The translations under genes and the position numbers were made by a program. Shown piece by piece: positions 18,901-29,108 of a stretch of DNA of 64,000 nt; positions within the stretch are counted from its first letter, which is position 1; the number at the start of each line of letters is the position of its first letter. Location of the stretch: the NCBI GenBank assembly GCA_024225635.1, contig JAAEMK010000889.1, positions 1 through 64,000 on the forward strand, written 5' to 3'. The notes beneath the pieces are model-generated. The model did not search any database. It was not told the DNA's origin and saw only the letters and a list, made by a program, of their open reading frames with translations. Source of the stretch: Desulfobacteraceae bacterium (GTDB taxonomy: Bacteria > Desulfobacterota > Desulfobacteria > Desulfobacterales > Desulfobacteraceae).

Positions 18901-18994
18901 CCCAGGCGGGGCTGAAAACAAAAGAAATGGAGCCGATGATAAAAAATGATATGAAACAAAAAATTATAGCGAACCGGACCGGCTGTTTTGCCAT
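15953..18994 (-). CDS. Hybrid histidine kinase with ABC-type substrate-binding-protein-like sensor and two PAS domains
   Basis: 1013 residues. A signal/membrane segment (about 10-33) precedes a periplasmic domain of about 300 residues of the ABC_sub_bind type (for example ILFISAYHPGFPTFFQ-like opening and later LFHLWYHGLGDGVLGG). A membrane segment near 350-372, two PAS domains (about 390-510 and 515-635), HisKA with GGIAHDF, an ATPase domain with GKGTGLGLSV and a receiver (VTDMTMPGMTG) follow. ATG 18994 sits one base after the preceding stop, with AGGTG upstream; a GTG at 19006 would overlap that gene. The ligand is unknown. It shares its cytoplasmic half with its neighbours, so the sensor module appears to have been exchanged. 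Confidence 0.9.
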   Translation of the reverse strand: MAKQPVRFAIIFCFISFFIIGSISFVFSPAWAGEPDRVLFISAYHPGFPTFFQQVEGAESVFNGKEIVLDIEFMDTKRFPGKENLDHFLGSLSCKLGLVKPYDLVMVADDNALLFALDQQFQLLKGIPVVFLGVNDMDLALGQNSNPQVTGVIEAVSQEETIELMINLNPKASQIVALVDGTPSGQGDLRAFYRLKNQFPKHRFSDISLTGLTWQEFSNSIGRLGEESAVLLLSAYKDKNNQILSFDESLKRIITSLSVPLFHLWYHGLGDGVLGGKVISHHEQAKAAAEIALEILRGRPVHEIKVTRESPNRYVFDYNQLKAYHLSASMVPADSLILNVPYSFYGEHKALIWCIAGAFSFISMALLLSIINILGRRKVEAQLRNSEARRRKIFDEALDGLCLAEAETGIIIDCNRALAELVGRDKAELIGQHQKILHPDESNDAPVSATFERHRTDHEGRTLITRVITGKGVIKDVEIKGTGFEMDGLRIMAGIFKDITESKRRDAERGRLEAAIHQAAEVVIITDSKGDIQYVNPAFENLTGYSRGEVISRNPRILKSNHHDDFFYRGMWETISHGKTWQGRLVNRKKDGSEFIEEATISPVKDGEGRIVNYVAVKRDVTKETMLEKRLLQAQKIEAIGTLAGGIAHDFNNMLYPLIGYAELLKDDLPLESPSQHHIDNILHAALRARDLVKQILVFSRQGEQAVKPMKLQPVVKEALDLLRSSIPATIEIQHEIDPGCGVVIADPTHIHQIVMNLATNAYQAMEETGGRLRVTLGRCRLEAGPLILSGLSPGDYAILTVADTGAGIEKDIQDKLFDPYFTTKEQGKGTGLGLSVVQGIVKSCNGDIGVYSEPGRGTEVRVYLPMVMESKVEKPDDQVQAIEGGTEKILLIDDEEHIVHMEQQMLTRLGYRITAKTASIEALEAFKACPDAFDLIVTDMTMPGMTGFELTMEIKRIRPDIPVILCTGFSDPMIEEKSRALGIGMVLLKPLVRREIAQAIRGVLDKFAETAL

Positions 18995-18995
18995 C

Positions 18996-20615
18996 TTAAT
19001 TTTCACCTAACACCTTTCGAATTATGTCTGCCATCTCCCGTTTCACCAACGGTTTCAGGACAACTCCGTCAATGCCCATCGCCCTGGCGGCTTCCCCATT
19101 GACCTGCCGGCTGAACCCCGTACACAGGATCATGGGAATATCCGGCCTGACAACTTTCATGTTTTCGGCCAGTTGAATCCCCGTCATCCCGGGCATTGTC
19201 ATGTCGGTGATGACAAGATCAAACGCTTCAGGAGAAGCTGTAAAGCGCTCCAGGGCTTCACGACTGTTTGTCAAAGCCGTAACATGATATCCCAAACGCG
19301 TCAACAGCGCCTGGCTCATATGGATGATGTCTTCTTCATCGTCCACCAGCAATATCGATTCCGTGCCTCCCTGAATGGGTTCCTGTTTTTTCCGTGGCTC
19401 CCCGATATCCCGGCTGCCGACCACCGGAAGATAAACATGGACGGTGGTTCCTTTTCCCGGTTCGCTGTATATGCGGAGCCCACCTTTTGATTGCCCGACA
19501 ACTTCCCGGACCATGGAAAGCCCCGGCCCCGTGCCCGTGTTTTTCTCCTTGGTTGTAAAATGGGGATCAAAAATCTTATCCAGGAGCTTTTTGTCAATGC
19601 CGGTCCCGGTATCTGTCACGGTGAGTTGAGCATAATTACCTGCCGGCAATTCCAAAAATACCGATTCATCTTCATCCATGGAGACCTGTTTCAGGGAAAT
19701 CTCAAGGCTCCCCCCGGTTGTTTCCATGGCGTGGAAGGCGTTGGTGGCAAGATTCATGATCACCTGGTGAACCTGGGTGGGATCTGCCGCCACAAGACCG
19801 CAGTGGGAATCCAAATTGGATCGGATTTTTATGGTCGTTGGAAGGGTGGAACGAAGCAGCTTTAACACCTCATTGACCAACAGATAAACCCGAAGGGGTT
19901 TGATCTCACCTTCAGCCTGTCGGCTGAAGGTGAGAATCTGGGAGACCAGGTCTTTTGCCCTTAAGGCTGCGTGGAGGATTGCAACGATATAATGATGGTG
20001 GGCGGTCTCCTGGCCAAGGTCTTCTTTTAAAAGTTCGGCATACCCGATCAAGGGAAAAAGGATATTATTGAAATCATGGGCAATGCCCCCTGCAAGGGTA
20101 CCGATGGACTCCATTTTCTGGGCCTGGGCAAGGCATTTTTCCATCAGAACTTCCCGGGCATCTCTTACTTCCGTCAGGTCGGAAACCAATGCAAAGTATC
20201 CCTTGAGGGTATCTGAATCCTCCCGGATTGTCGCGGCATTGATCCTGGTATAACAGAAGGTGGCATCCTTTTTTTTAATTGTCATATTATACTTCCGATA
20301 CGGGAAGGCGTGAGGGGAATCAAACTGTTCCGTGAGAAGGCGCCTGTCTTCCAGAACCACAAACGCCATGGGGCTTTTCCCCAGGATCTCCTCCCTTTCA
20401 TATCCAAGCATGGCGCACATGGCATCATTGACCTCAACAGTCCTCGTGTCGGCATCTAAGCGCCAATACCCCTCGGAGGTGGTTTCAAGAATGGTGCGAC
20501 ATCTTTTTTCACTGGCTTCCAGGGCCATTTGGATTTTATTTTTCTGTGATACGATTCGTGAGATAAGGAGGCCAAAGAAAATGAAAGTTAACATCGTACA
20601 AAAAAAGATTTCCAC
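18996..20615 (-). CDS. Short hybrid histidine kinase: one membrane segment, PAS, kinase, receiver
   Basis: 539 residues from GTG 20615, with GGGAG upstream. A single N-terminal membrane segment (about 5-22), PAS (about 33-150), HisKA with GGIAHDF near residue 180, an ATPase domain, and a receiver with ITDMTMPGMTG. It has no large extracytoplasmic sensor, unlike the two kinases that follow. The ATP-lid box reads GTGPGLSM where the neighbours have GTGLGLSV, placing Pro at a normally conserved Leu, so ATP binding may be altered. It begins 55 bases after cheB and ends two bases before the next start. Confidence 0.9.
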   Translation of the reverse strand: MEIFFCTMLTFIFFGLLISRIVSQKNKIQMALEASEKRCRTILETTSEGYWRLDADTRTVEVNDAMCAMLGYEREEILGKSPMAFVVLEDRRLLTEQFDSPHAFPYRKYNMTIKKKDATFCYTRINAATIREDSDTLKGYFALVSDLTEVRDAREVLMEKCLAQAQKMESIGTLAGGIAHDFNNILFPLIGYAELLKEDLGQETAHHHYIVAILHAALRAKDLVSQILTFSRQAEGEIKPLRVYLLVNEVLKLLRSTLPTTIKIRSNLDSHCGLVAADPTQVHQVIMNLATNAFHAMETTGGSLEISLKQVSMDEDESVFLELPAGNYAQLTVTDTGTGIDKKLLDKIFDPHFTTKEKNTGTGPGLSMVREVVGQSKGGLRIYSEPGKGTTVHVYLPVVGSRDIGEPRKKQEPIQGGTESILLVDDEEDIIHMSQALLTRLGYHVTALTNSREALERFTASPEAFDLVITDMTMPGMTGIQLAENMKVVRPDIPMILCTGFSRQVNGEAARAMGIDGVVLKPLVKREMADIIRKVLGEN

Positions 20616-20670
20616 GATAAATCTCCCAATCGGCTCAAGTCATGAAACAAGGATTAAAACGGTTTGGCAT

Positions 20671-22189
<1,519 letters not shown>

Positions 22190-22567
22190 AGGCTCCCTCC
22201 CCAAGTATTCGTGTTATGACATCCCTTACCGTTTCCGGGGTAAAGGGTTTGGTGATGTACCCGGCAGCCCCCAGTTCCATGAAGCGGTCTATCTTTTCCC
22301 GGCTGCCCTCGGTTGAAATCACCACAACAGGAAGCTCCTTTGCCATCTCATGCTTCTTCATTTCCCACAACAAATCCAGACCGTTCATCACCGGCATGTT
22401 GTAATCGGTGATCACAATATCGATCCAGTTGTTCCGTATAACCTCAAGGGCTTCCATGCCGTTTCCGGCTTCATGGAACTCGCACCCCCCATACCCTGCC
22501 GTCCTGAAGGTCTTTTTAATGACTGACCTCATGGGCATTGAATCATCAACCACCAGAATTGAATAGT

Positions 22568-23047
22568 TCATAGCTTTACCCCACGGGCTCCGGATGCTTT
22601 CAGAAACACCTCACCGGTGTTGATATCAAGATGCACGGTCCGGTTGACATGGCCCCCCACATCTTCAGCGGTGACCATGACCCTGTTTTTAAAAAACATC
22701 TTTTTCAACGCCATGTAATTTCGCTTACCAATATTGAAAAAGCCTTGCTGATCCATTATTTGGGCTCCTCCCACTACAAAGATATTCATCCTGGACTTTT
22801 TGGCGTCATATTTATAGGTTTCCTTAAACAAGCGCGGGATCCCGGTATCGGCAAACATAAAAGGTTTTTTAGCGGCCTTGGCCCTGTCGATGGAGGATTC
22901 CGGCAGCATATAGTGCAGAATCCCCCCCACCCCCGCCACGGGATCGAAAACCACAAGTCCTATACAGGATCCCAGGGAATAGGTCACTAAGGTATGACCG
23001 GGATCGTTACTCACCTTCATATCTGCAACACCGACAATCAGCTTCAC
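22568..23047 (-). CDS. cheD: CheD chemoreceptor glutamine deamidase
   Basis: 159 residues, normal length. The active-site block SLGSCIGLVVFD gives catalytic Cys28 and the following GGILHYMLP gives His45. CheD deamidates receptor glutamines and in some species also works with CheC/CheX. The start is GTG 23047, behind AAGGAG at eight bases; a TTG further upstream would place the ribosome site inside the gene. It begins 19 bases after cheA and is coupled to cheY by ATGA. A second CheD domain, fused to HDOD, is encoded at 38447-39823. Confidence 0.95.
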   Translation of the reverse strand: MKLIVGVADMKVSNDPGHTLVTYSLGSCIGLVVFDPVAGVGGILHYMLPESSIDRAKAAKKPFMFADTGIPRLFKETYKYDAKKSRMNIFVVGGAQIMDQQGFFNIGKRNYMALKKMFFKNRVMVTAEDVGGHVNRTVHLDINTGEVFLKASGARGVKL

Positions 23048-23066
23048 GGAGCGGCTCCTTCTGAAG

Positions 23067-25601
23067 TCAACCTGCAACCAGCGAACTTATACCATGAATA
23101 TCAAGAATCATGCCCACCCTTCCATCGGCAAGGATGGCGCCACCGGAAAACCCGATAACCTTGTCCAGGCCCTGGCCAAGGCTTTTAATCACATATTCGT
23201 CCTTGCCAAGCAGCTCATCGATGAGAATCCCCAAGCGCCTGTCCTTGCATTCCACCACAACAACCAGCCCCTCCCAGGGATCTGTGCAGTCTGTGGACAC
23301 ACCAAAGATTCCGTCCATGCGGATCAGGGGAATCAGACCGTCCCGGTCACGGATCATCTCTTCCTTGCCTTCCACGGAAAAACACTCTTTTCTATCCGGC
23401 CTGAAGGACCGCTGGATAACCATGGTTGGAATAACGTACCGTTCCTCCCCGACCCTGACCAGCATGCCGTCGATGATGGCAAGGGTCAGGGGAAGAACAA
23501 TATTGAATTTTGTTCCCCTGCCCGGGGTTGAAGTAATGCTCAGGTGTCCCCTGAGTTTTTCAATACCTTCATTGACCACATCCATACCAACCCCCCGGCC
23601 CGAAACATCGGTGACAGCCTTGGCCGTGGAAAAACCGGGTTGAAAAATCAGATCATGTATCTGGGCATCGGACAGGTTTTCATCCCCTGAGATCAGGCCC
23701 GTTGACACCGCCTTGGCAAGAATTCCATCCCTGTCAAGGCCCTTGCCGTCGTCTTCGATCTCAATATGGATGTTGCCGCCCTTGTGAAAAGCGCGAAGAA
23801 AAATGGTTCCCTGTGCGGGTTTGCCCTGCCGGGCACGTTCTTCGCAAGTTTCAATACCATGGTCCACGGAGTTACGGATCATGTGCACCAGGGGCTCATA
23901 CAGGGCCTCCACCACGTTCCGGTCGATTTCGGTATCTTCCCCGATCATCACAAGCCCCACTTTTTTCCCGGATTTCCTGGAAAGGTCCCTCACCAGCCGT
24001 ATCATCTTCATGAAAGTGGCTTTAATGGGAACCATGCGCATGGACATGGCAATGTTCTGTATGCTTGACACGATCTGTCCCATCTGTCCCATGCCCTGCT
24101 GGAGCCGGGAATCCAGCCCTGCCTGCTGCCTGAGCATGGACTGGGAGATCACCAGCTCTCCTGCCAGGTTAACCAGCTCATCCAGCTTGGCCGTATTGAC
24201 CTTGACCTGGGAGTCGCTACTCACCCGACCTGCTGTTTTCTGCTCCATGAGGGCGGATGCCACCTCCCTGGCGCCGGCTTTTTTTTCACTGACAAGGATT
24301 TCCCCCAGTTTTTCCCCGGGATTTCTCTGCTGAATCTCAAGGGCGCTTTCAAGGGCGTCCTGGTCAATGATGCCTTTATCAACCAGGATTTCACCAATGG
24401 GCTGCCGTTCACCCCTGGCAAGGGAAACCTGGAGGGCCTGGAGTTTCTCCCCCAGCCCATGGATTTCAATCCCATCGTCCTTCTGTGTGACACCCCTGGC
24501 CGTTGCCTCCCTTACCCGTGACAAAAGCAGCTTCAAGGTATCAACAGCCTCCAGGATAACGTCGATGGCCGAATCGTTGATGAGGAACTCCCCGCTACGG
24601 GCACTGTCAAGGAAAGTCTCTGTTGCATGGGCCAGGGTATTGATCTTTTTCAATCCCAGAAAACCGGATACCCCCTTGATGGTGTGAAAAGGACGGAAAA
24701 TATTGTTTATTATCTCCATGTCCGACGGCGCCTGTTCCAGTTCCACGACCCCGATCTCGATGCTGGCCAGCCCCTCTTCGGACTCCGCCACAAACTCCAT
24801 GATGATCTGGGCATCCTCGTCGCTCAATGGCGCTTCGACAGCAGACGGAATCCCATCCCCTGGATCATCACACACCTCAGGAATCACCGCCTCAACCTTG
24901 GGAACCAATTCCGGGATATCAGTCTTCGGGATCAGTCCCTCAAGGATATCAGAAATGTCGAACCCGAACTCTTTCCCGTTTTTCTCATGGCGCACCAGGG
25001 CCTTCAGGAGAGCCACGGCCTCTTCAAGGGGGCGGATGGTGACAAGGGAATCATGCACCATGGTTTCCCCATAGGATCTACAGGCACGGGCAACCGTTAA
25101 AAATGTTGGCTCATGGATGGAACCGGCATTATCAATGAGCGTATCCACGGCATGGATTATCCCCTCCTCCCCCGGCTCGTCCCCGGGACAATATTCGCCG
25201 ATCAAAAGGGAAAGGTCATCAATGCCCCGGCAAACCTGTTTCAATTCACACATCTCAACTTCCCTGGTGCTCACATCCGCCCCCAACTCCCCAGAGGATA
25301 TGGGAGGACACTCCTCCCGTTCCAGGCCAATCACTTGTTTTTTCATCCCGATGATGAGATCCTCCAAAGTTTCAAAGACCTGATTGTCCATGGACGCCGG
25401 GCCATGAACAATCTGGTCGACAAGGCTCCCTGCCTGCCGGGCTTGGGAGGCAAGGGTTCCGGGGGAAATGTCACGGCTGTTTTCATAAATCTTCTCCAGT
25501 AACGGGGAAAGCCCTGAAAAACTTTCCGGTTCCCGGGCATCCTTTAAAACAAATTCAAGAGAAAGTTCCTCCACAAGATCCTGAATGAGTGTATAAGTCA
25601 T
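23067..25601 (-). CDS. cheA: CheA chemotaxis histidine kinase with atypical N-terminus
   Basis: 844 residues, longer than the usual 650-750. The phospho-accepting Hpt domain is not at the N-terminus: it lies at about 262-370, with His306 in FRPFHTIKG. Before it are about 250 residues forming two helical, Glu-rich segments without an obvious Hpt histidine. After Hpt, in place of the usual P2 region, comes a module at about 400-458 resembling the N-terminal domain of type II secretion ATPases (IGEILVDKGIIDQDALESAL). The dimerisation domain starts near 466, ATPase at about 560-705 (MIRNSVDHGIE, GRGVGMDVV) and a CheW-like domain at 710-840. ATG 25601. It should phosphorylate CheY and CheB. Confidence 0.95.
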   Translation of the reverse strand: MTYTLIQDLVEELSLEFVLKDAREPESFSGLSPLLEKIYENSRDISPGTLASQARQAGSLVDQIVHGPASMDNQVFETLEDLIIGMKKQVIGLEREECPPISSGELGADVSTREVEMCELKQVCRGIDDLSLLIGEYCPGDEPGEEGIIHAVDTLIDNAGSIHEPTFLTVARACRSYGETMVHDSLVTIRPLEEAVALLKALVRHEKNGKEFGFDISDILEGLIPKTDIPELVPKVEAVIPEVCDDPGDGIPSAVEAPLSDEDAQIIMEFVAESEEGLASIEIGVVELEQAPSDMEIINNIFRPFHTIKGVSGFLGLKKINTLAHATETFLDSARSGEFLINDSAIDVILEAVDTLKLLLSRVREATARGVTQKDDGIEIHGLGEKLQALQVSLARGERQPIGEILVDKGIIDQDALESALEIQQRNPGEKLGEILVSEKKAGAREVASALMEQKTAGRVSSDSQVKVNTAKLDELVNLAGELVISQSMLRQQAGLDSRLQQGMGQMGQIVSSIQNIAMSMRMVPIKATFMKMIRLVRDLSRKSGKKVGLVMIGEDTEIDRNVVEALYEPLVHMIRNSVDHGIETCEERARQGKPAQGTIFLRAFHKGGNIHIEIEDDGKGLDRDGILAKAVSTGLISGDENLSDAQIHDLIFQPGFSTAKAVTDVSGRGVGMDVVNEGIEKLRGHLSITSTPGRGTKFNIVLPLTLAIIDGMLVRVGEERYVIPTMVIQRSFRPDRKECFSVEGKEEMIRDRDGLIPLIRMDGIFGVSTDCTDPWEGLVVVVECKDRRLGILIDELLGKDEYVIKSLGQGLDKVIGFSGGAILADGRVGMILDIHGISSLVAG

Positions 25602-25674
25602 AAGCCTGTCTTTATGTTAGGGTTCATGGGTTTCCATCTTCAGCCATGAAGCGTATTCTGACCGTCAGGGCCAA

Positions 25675-25691
25675 GGGCGGCATGGCCGCCC
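25675..25691. repeat. Intergenic hairpin between receptor and cheA genes
   Basis: A perfect 7-bp GC-only stem (25675-25681 and 25685-25691) with a 3-base loop sits in the 106-base gap between the receptor stop and cheA start. No thymine tract follows on the minus strand. It might stabilise the upstream mRNA or reduce read-through, setting receptor-to-CheA ratio; this is inference. Confidence 0.4.
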
Positions 25692-25707
25692 CTGCCCCGG
25701 TACCACC

Positions 25708-27981
25708 TTAGAAATCGATAAATCCGTCGTCATCATCCATGGGAATCACCTGCTCCGGCCTCACTTCCCTGTTGCCACGGGCGATCATCCTTTTAGGCGC
25801 TGCCGGCTTCATGGGTGAGGAAGGGGTAACGGACCTGGAGGCGATCCTGGCTTTGCCCCCACCCACAAGGCCTACAAGCTCCTCCACCATGATCTGCATC
25901 TGATCGGCCTGGGCATTGAGCTCTTCCGAAGCCGAGGCCGACTCTTCGGCATTGGCGGCATTCTGCTGGGTCACCTTGTCCATCTCGGTGACGGCGATGT
26001 TCACCTGCTCAATGCCCTGGGCCTGCTCACCCGAGGCGGCGGAGATCTCAGCCACCAGCTCTCCCACCCGGCCGCTTTTTTCCGATACTTCGGCAAAGGC
26101 GGTATTGGTGGTCTCGACCAGGCTGGATCCCTGCTCCACCTTTTTCACGGTGCCGTCAATGAGCACGGCAGTACTCTTGGCGGCTTCGGCGGATCTAAGG
26201 GCCAGGTTCCTCACCTCCTCGGCAACCACGGCAAATCCGGCACCGGCTTCACCTGCCCGGGCAGCCTCCACCGCCGCGTTCAGAGCCAGAAGGTTTGTCT
26301 GAAAAGCGATCTCATCTATGGTTTTCACCACCTTCTGTGTCTCGTTACTGGCCTTGGAGATTTCATCCATGGAGGCGATGAGGTCCGACATTGACTGGTC
26401 CGCCCGGGTCACCACCTGGTTGGCCTCCTTCATCAAACCATCGGCCTGATTGGAATTATCGGCGTTCTGCTTGGTCATGGAGGACATCTCCTCCAGGGAG
26501 GAAGAGGTCTCTTCAATGGAAGCTGCCTGCTGGGAAGACCCTTCCGCCAGGGACTGGCTGGCAGAGGAAACCTGACCAGAGGCGGAAGCCACTTGGCTGG
26601 CGCCGTCTTCAAGCCCCTGGATAACCCGTTTCAGGGCCCCAGTGATGCCGCGAATGATGACAAAGGCCAGCAATATGCCCACCACCAGCGCCACCAGGGA
26701 GATCACCATTATCACGGTATTGGCCGAGGCAATCTGGCGTCCCATCTTAGCCTTCTGGTCCTTGCGGGCCGCTTCACACTCGGCCTGGGCCTCACGGGCC
26801 GCCTCGACCATGAGGGCCTCAGCCTTTTCCTGCTCCTGCATCAACTTCCAGAAATGATCGAATTCCCGGTCATAGGCGGTCAGCGAGGCAATGACAGCAC
26901 CGACCTGCTGGACATTCAGCGCCAGCTTGAATCGTGATTTCAGATCCTTTCCAAGCACCATGAGCTTACCAATACTGGCATCCACCTTATCCATATAACC
27001 GACATCCCCGGAGATGATCATCTCTTTCTCATTTTTCCTGGCATCAAGGAACCATTTGATCATGCGGTTGGCATCGTCGGCCTTGGTCATCTTATCATCC
27101 AGAAAAGCATCGGCATCTTTTCTTGCCTTGGCAAGCTGAGCCTTCTGATCCGCCCGGATCTGCTGGATCTCCCTTAGGGCAGCAGTGGCGCTTGAAATCA
27201 TCAGTTCCTTGTCAGAGAGGGTCCGCCCTTTTAAATAAGCCAAGGTCGCGGTTTCATAGGCCCTGTAGCTTTCCAGAACCGCATCTGCCTGCCGGATGTT
27301 CTTGTCAAATTTAAACTTTGATTTCAACACCTCGGTCTCATCCAGTATCCTGCGGTTGACCTCCTTCCACTTGGCCCGCACCTGGTCATCATTTTCGAAC
27401 AACAACGAAATCCGCAACGCCTTGGCATCCATGACAAGCTTGATCAGACGGTTGGCATCATCCGCCTTGGTCAGCTTATCCTCGATCAGGACAGCGCTTT
27501 TCTCCCGGGCCGTAACAAGCTGATTCTTTTGATCGGCCCGGATCGCCTCGGTGTTTTCCAGGGCCTTCCTGGCGCTGGCACGCATCTTTTCCATGGTGAG
27601 ATCTTTTTCTTCGGCAAGTTTCACATAGGTCTGAAAAGCCTGGCCATACTGCCCCACCTCGGCAATGACGCTGTTCATCTGCTCCTTGTTGTTCTGCTTG
27701 TCAAACTTCCCCCGGGTTTCCAACGCCTGCTGCTTTACCTGCTCAACCGCTTCAATGAGCTTGTCAGCATAGGTTTTATCGTTCCGCAGCATGAAATTCT
27801 TTTCATGCTGACGGGCCGTCAGGATATTTTTGACCAGGCGGTTCACATCATCGGCTTTGTCAACACGGTTCACCACACCGGTCAGTCCTGTGTATCCGAA
27901 ATAGGCAACCACACATATGAGCACAATGAGTATTGCGGCAAGCCCGGCAATTTTTGTTCCAATCTTCATCTCTTTAAACAT
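25708..27981 (-). CDS. Methyl-accepting chemotaxis protein with three tandem sensor repeats
   Basis: 757 residues from ATG 27981, preceded by AAGGAGG. Membrane segment 1 is about 9-30 and segment 2 about 422-444. Between them the sensor region holds three repeats of about 130 residues, starting near 42, 172 and 300. Each opens with a KADD-x-NR(L/M)-(V/I)K block followed by DAR/TAR-x-x-EK, and contains IRADQK-type segments toward its end. The cytoplasmic part has a methylation-rich coiled coil and the signalling hairpin [20 protein letters not shown] (559-578). It ends in an acidic tail DDDGFIDF that could serve as an adaptation-enzyme tether. It sits between cheW and cheA, so it is the array's own receptor. 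Confidence 0.95.
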   Translation of the reverse strand: MFKEMKIGTKIAGLAAILIVLICVVAYFGYTGLTGVVNRVDKADDVNRLVKNILTARQHEKNFMLRNDKTYADKLIEAVEQVKQQALETRGKFDKQNNKEQMNSVIAEVGQYGQAFQTYVKLAEEKDLTMEKMRASARKALENTEAIRADQKNQLVTAREKSAVLIEDKLTKADDANRLIKLVMDAKALRISLLFENDDQVRAKWKEVNRRILDETEVLKSKFKFDKNIRQADAVLESYRAYETATLAYLKGRTLSDKELMISSATAALREIQQIRADQKAQLAKARKDADAFLDDKMTKADDANRMIKWFLDARKNEKEMIISGDVGYMDKVDASIGKLMVLGKDLKSRFKLALNVQQVGAVIASLTAYDREFDHFWKLMQEQEKAEALMVEAAREAQAECEAARKDQKAKMGRQIASANTVIMVISLVALVVGILLAFVIIRGITGALKRVIQGLEDGASQVASASGQVSSASQSLAEGSSQQAASIEETSSSLEEMSSMTKQNADNSNQADGLMKEANQVVTRADQSMSDLIASMDEISKASNETQKVVKTIDEIAFQTNLLALNAAVEAARAGEAGAGFAVVAEEVRNLALRSAEAAKSTAVLIDGTVKKVEQGSSLVETTNTAFAEVSEKSGRVGELVAEISAASGEQAQGIEQVNIAVTEMDKVTQQNAANAEESASASEELNAQADQMQIMVEELVGLVGGGKARIASRSVTPSSPMKPAAPKRMIARGNREVRPEQVIPMDDDDGFIDF

Positions 27982-28052
27982 CGAAGCGTCCTCCTTGGTG
28001 TTCAAAACTTGTTAAATCTATCGAGAGGGACTTTTCCTGTCCCACCTATTTT

Positions 28053-28553
28053 TCAACTGGCTTGTTCGAGCCCCGCAATCTCTTCGGCATTTAGCACCCG
28101 GTCAATGTCCAGGAGGATTTTCACACTGCCCTCCAGTTTGGCCATGCCCAGGATATAATTGGTATCAAGCCGGGAACCGAATGCGGGGGAAGCTTCGATA
28201 TCTTCATCTCCGATGTTAAGAACTTCAGATACTGAATCCACCACGATGCCGATGAGCAGAATCCCCTTGAGGCACTCAATTTCAACCACGATGATGCAGG
28301 TGCGCTCGGTATAGTCCACGGGCTCCATGCCGAATTTCAACCGAAGGTCCACCACGGGAATCACCTTGCCCCTCAGGTTGATCACGCCCCTGACAAATCC
28401 CGGCGTCCGTGGCACAGAGGTGATGGGCATCATGCCAATGATTTCCTTGATGGTCAGAATGCCGATTCCGTACTCTTCCCCCCTTAGACTGAAGGTCAGG
28501 TATTTGCCGGCCCTGTGGGCCACCTCCTTCACGGTTTCGGTTTGTTCAGCCAT
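28053..28553 (-). CDS. cheW: CheW receptor-kinase coupling protein
   Basis: 166 residues. CheW links receptors to CheA through two SH3-like subdomains. The family block TPGFVRGVINLRGKVIPVVD is present near 56-75, and the first strand region reads YLTFSLRGEEYGIGI. ATG 28553 is preceded by AAGGAG. It is the second gene of the operon, 23 bases after the pseudo-receiver gene and 71 bases before the receptor gene. Confidence 0.95.
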   Translation of the reverse strand: MAEQTETVKEVAHRAGKYLTFSLRGEEYGIGILTIKEIIGMMPITSVPRTPGFVRGVINLRGKVIPVVDLRLKFGMEPVDYTERTCIIVVEIECLKGILLIGIVVDSVSEVLNIGDEDIEASPAFGSRLDTNYILGMAKLEGSVKILLDIDRVLNAEEIAGLEQAS

Positions 28554-28576
28554 TGGTTTCTCCTTTGATTCATGTT

Positions 28577-28942
28577 TTAATGGTTCAAAATTTTGGCCAA
28601 CACCGAGCTCACATCGGTGAAATCACTGTCGCTGAATGTAAGGAAACTGGTTTTCAACCCCACCCCCAGGCAGAGAGTAGCGGGGGTTCTGTCCGGCAGC
28701 ACCAGGATCACACGAATATTTTCCAGCAGATCTTCCATTGAAATCAATTCCTTGAGTTCGCCGAGGGTGCCTGCAATCAGGATGGCAATGGAAATCCCGT
28801 GGCTGGGACGGCACAGGGTTCCCATAAGAGAGTCCATACCGGAGCAGATTTTTGCCGGGCATCCAGGAAAATTTCCCTGAATTTTGCTCCAGAGCCTTTT
28901 ACCAGTCTCATCTGCCATTGAATTATGAAAAACAACGATCAT
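28577..28942 (-). CDS. Small pseudo-receiver-like protein heading the chemosensory operon
   Basis: 121 residues from ATG 28942, the first ATG after the sigma-54 promoter, with AAGGTC upstream. No close family recognised. The alternating strand/helix pattern (MIVVFHNS; IAILIAG; IRVILVLPD; GLKTSFLTF) looks like a receiver-type Rossmann fold, but the position where a receiver carries its phospho-acceptor reads LIAGTLGEL, with no Asp. It contains three Cys. As first gene of the operon it may be a non-phosphorylated regulator of the array; this is inference from fold pattern and place only. Confidence 0.6.
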   Translation of the reverse strand: MIVVFHNSMADETGKRLWSKIQGNFPGCPAKICSGMDSLMGTLCRPSHGISIAILIAGTLGELKELISMEDLLENIRVILVLPDRTPATLCLGVGLKTSFLTFSDSDFTDVSSVLAKILNH

Positions 28943-28984
28943 TGTCTGACCTTTATTTTGGTTTATTGTTTTTATCTGTGTAAA

Positions 28985-29000
28985 AGCATGGAACGTGCCA
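28985..29000 (-). promoter_or_regulatory. Sigma-54 (RpoN) promoter of the chemosensory operon
   Basis: On the minus strand the sequence reads TTGGCACGTTCCATGCTT: TGGCAC, five bases, ATGCT. The GG (28998-28999) and GC (28986-28987) have the exact spacing of sigma-54 promoters and only one of the strongly conserved positions differs. The start point should fall near 28975, about 33 bases before ATG 28942. Confidence 0.78.
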
Positions 29001-29084
29001 ACAGATGCACAAAAAAAACAGTGTTTAGATTTCAATATGTTAACCAGAAAACAGATAAGAATGGAGATAGATAAACCAAAGATA

Positions 29085-29100
29085 TTCCTGAAAACAGGAA
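29085..29100. promoter_or_regulatory. Promoter-proximal enhancer-like palindrome (UAS 1)
   Basis: A 16-bp perfect dyad TTCCTGAAAACAGGAA centred about 94 bp upstream of the sigma-54 GG element. Its size, symmetry and distance fit a binding site for a dimeric NtrC-family activator. The gene for such an activator begins its 3' end only 46 bp away, at 29170. Confidence 0.65.
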
Positions 29101-29108
29101 TCCCTCAA

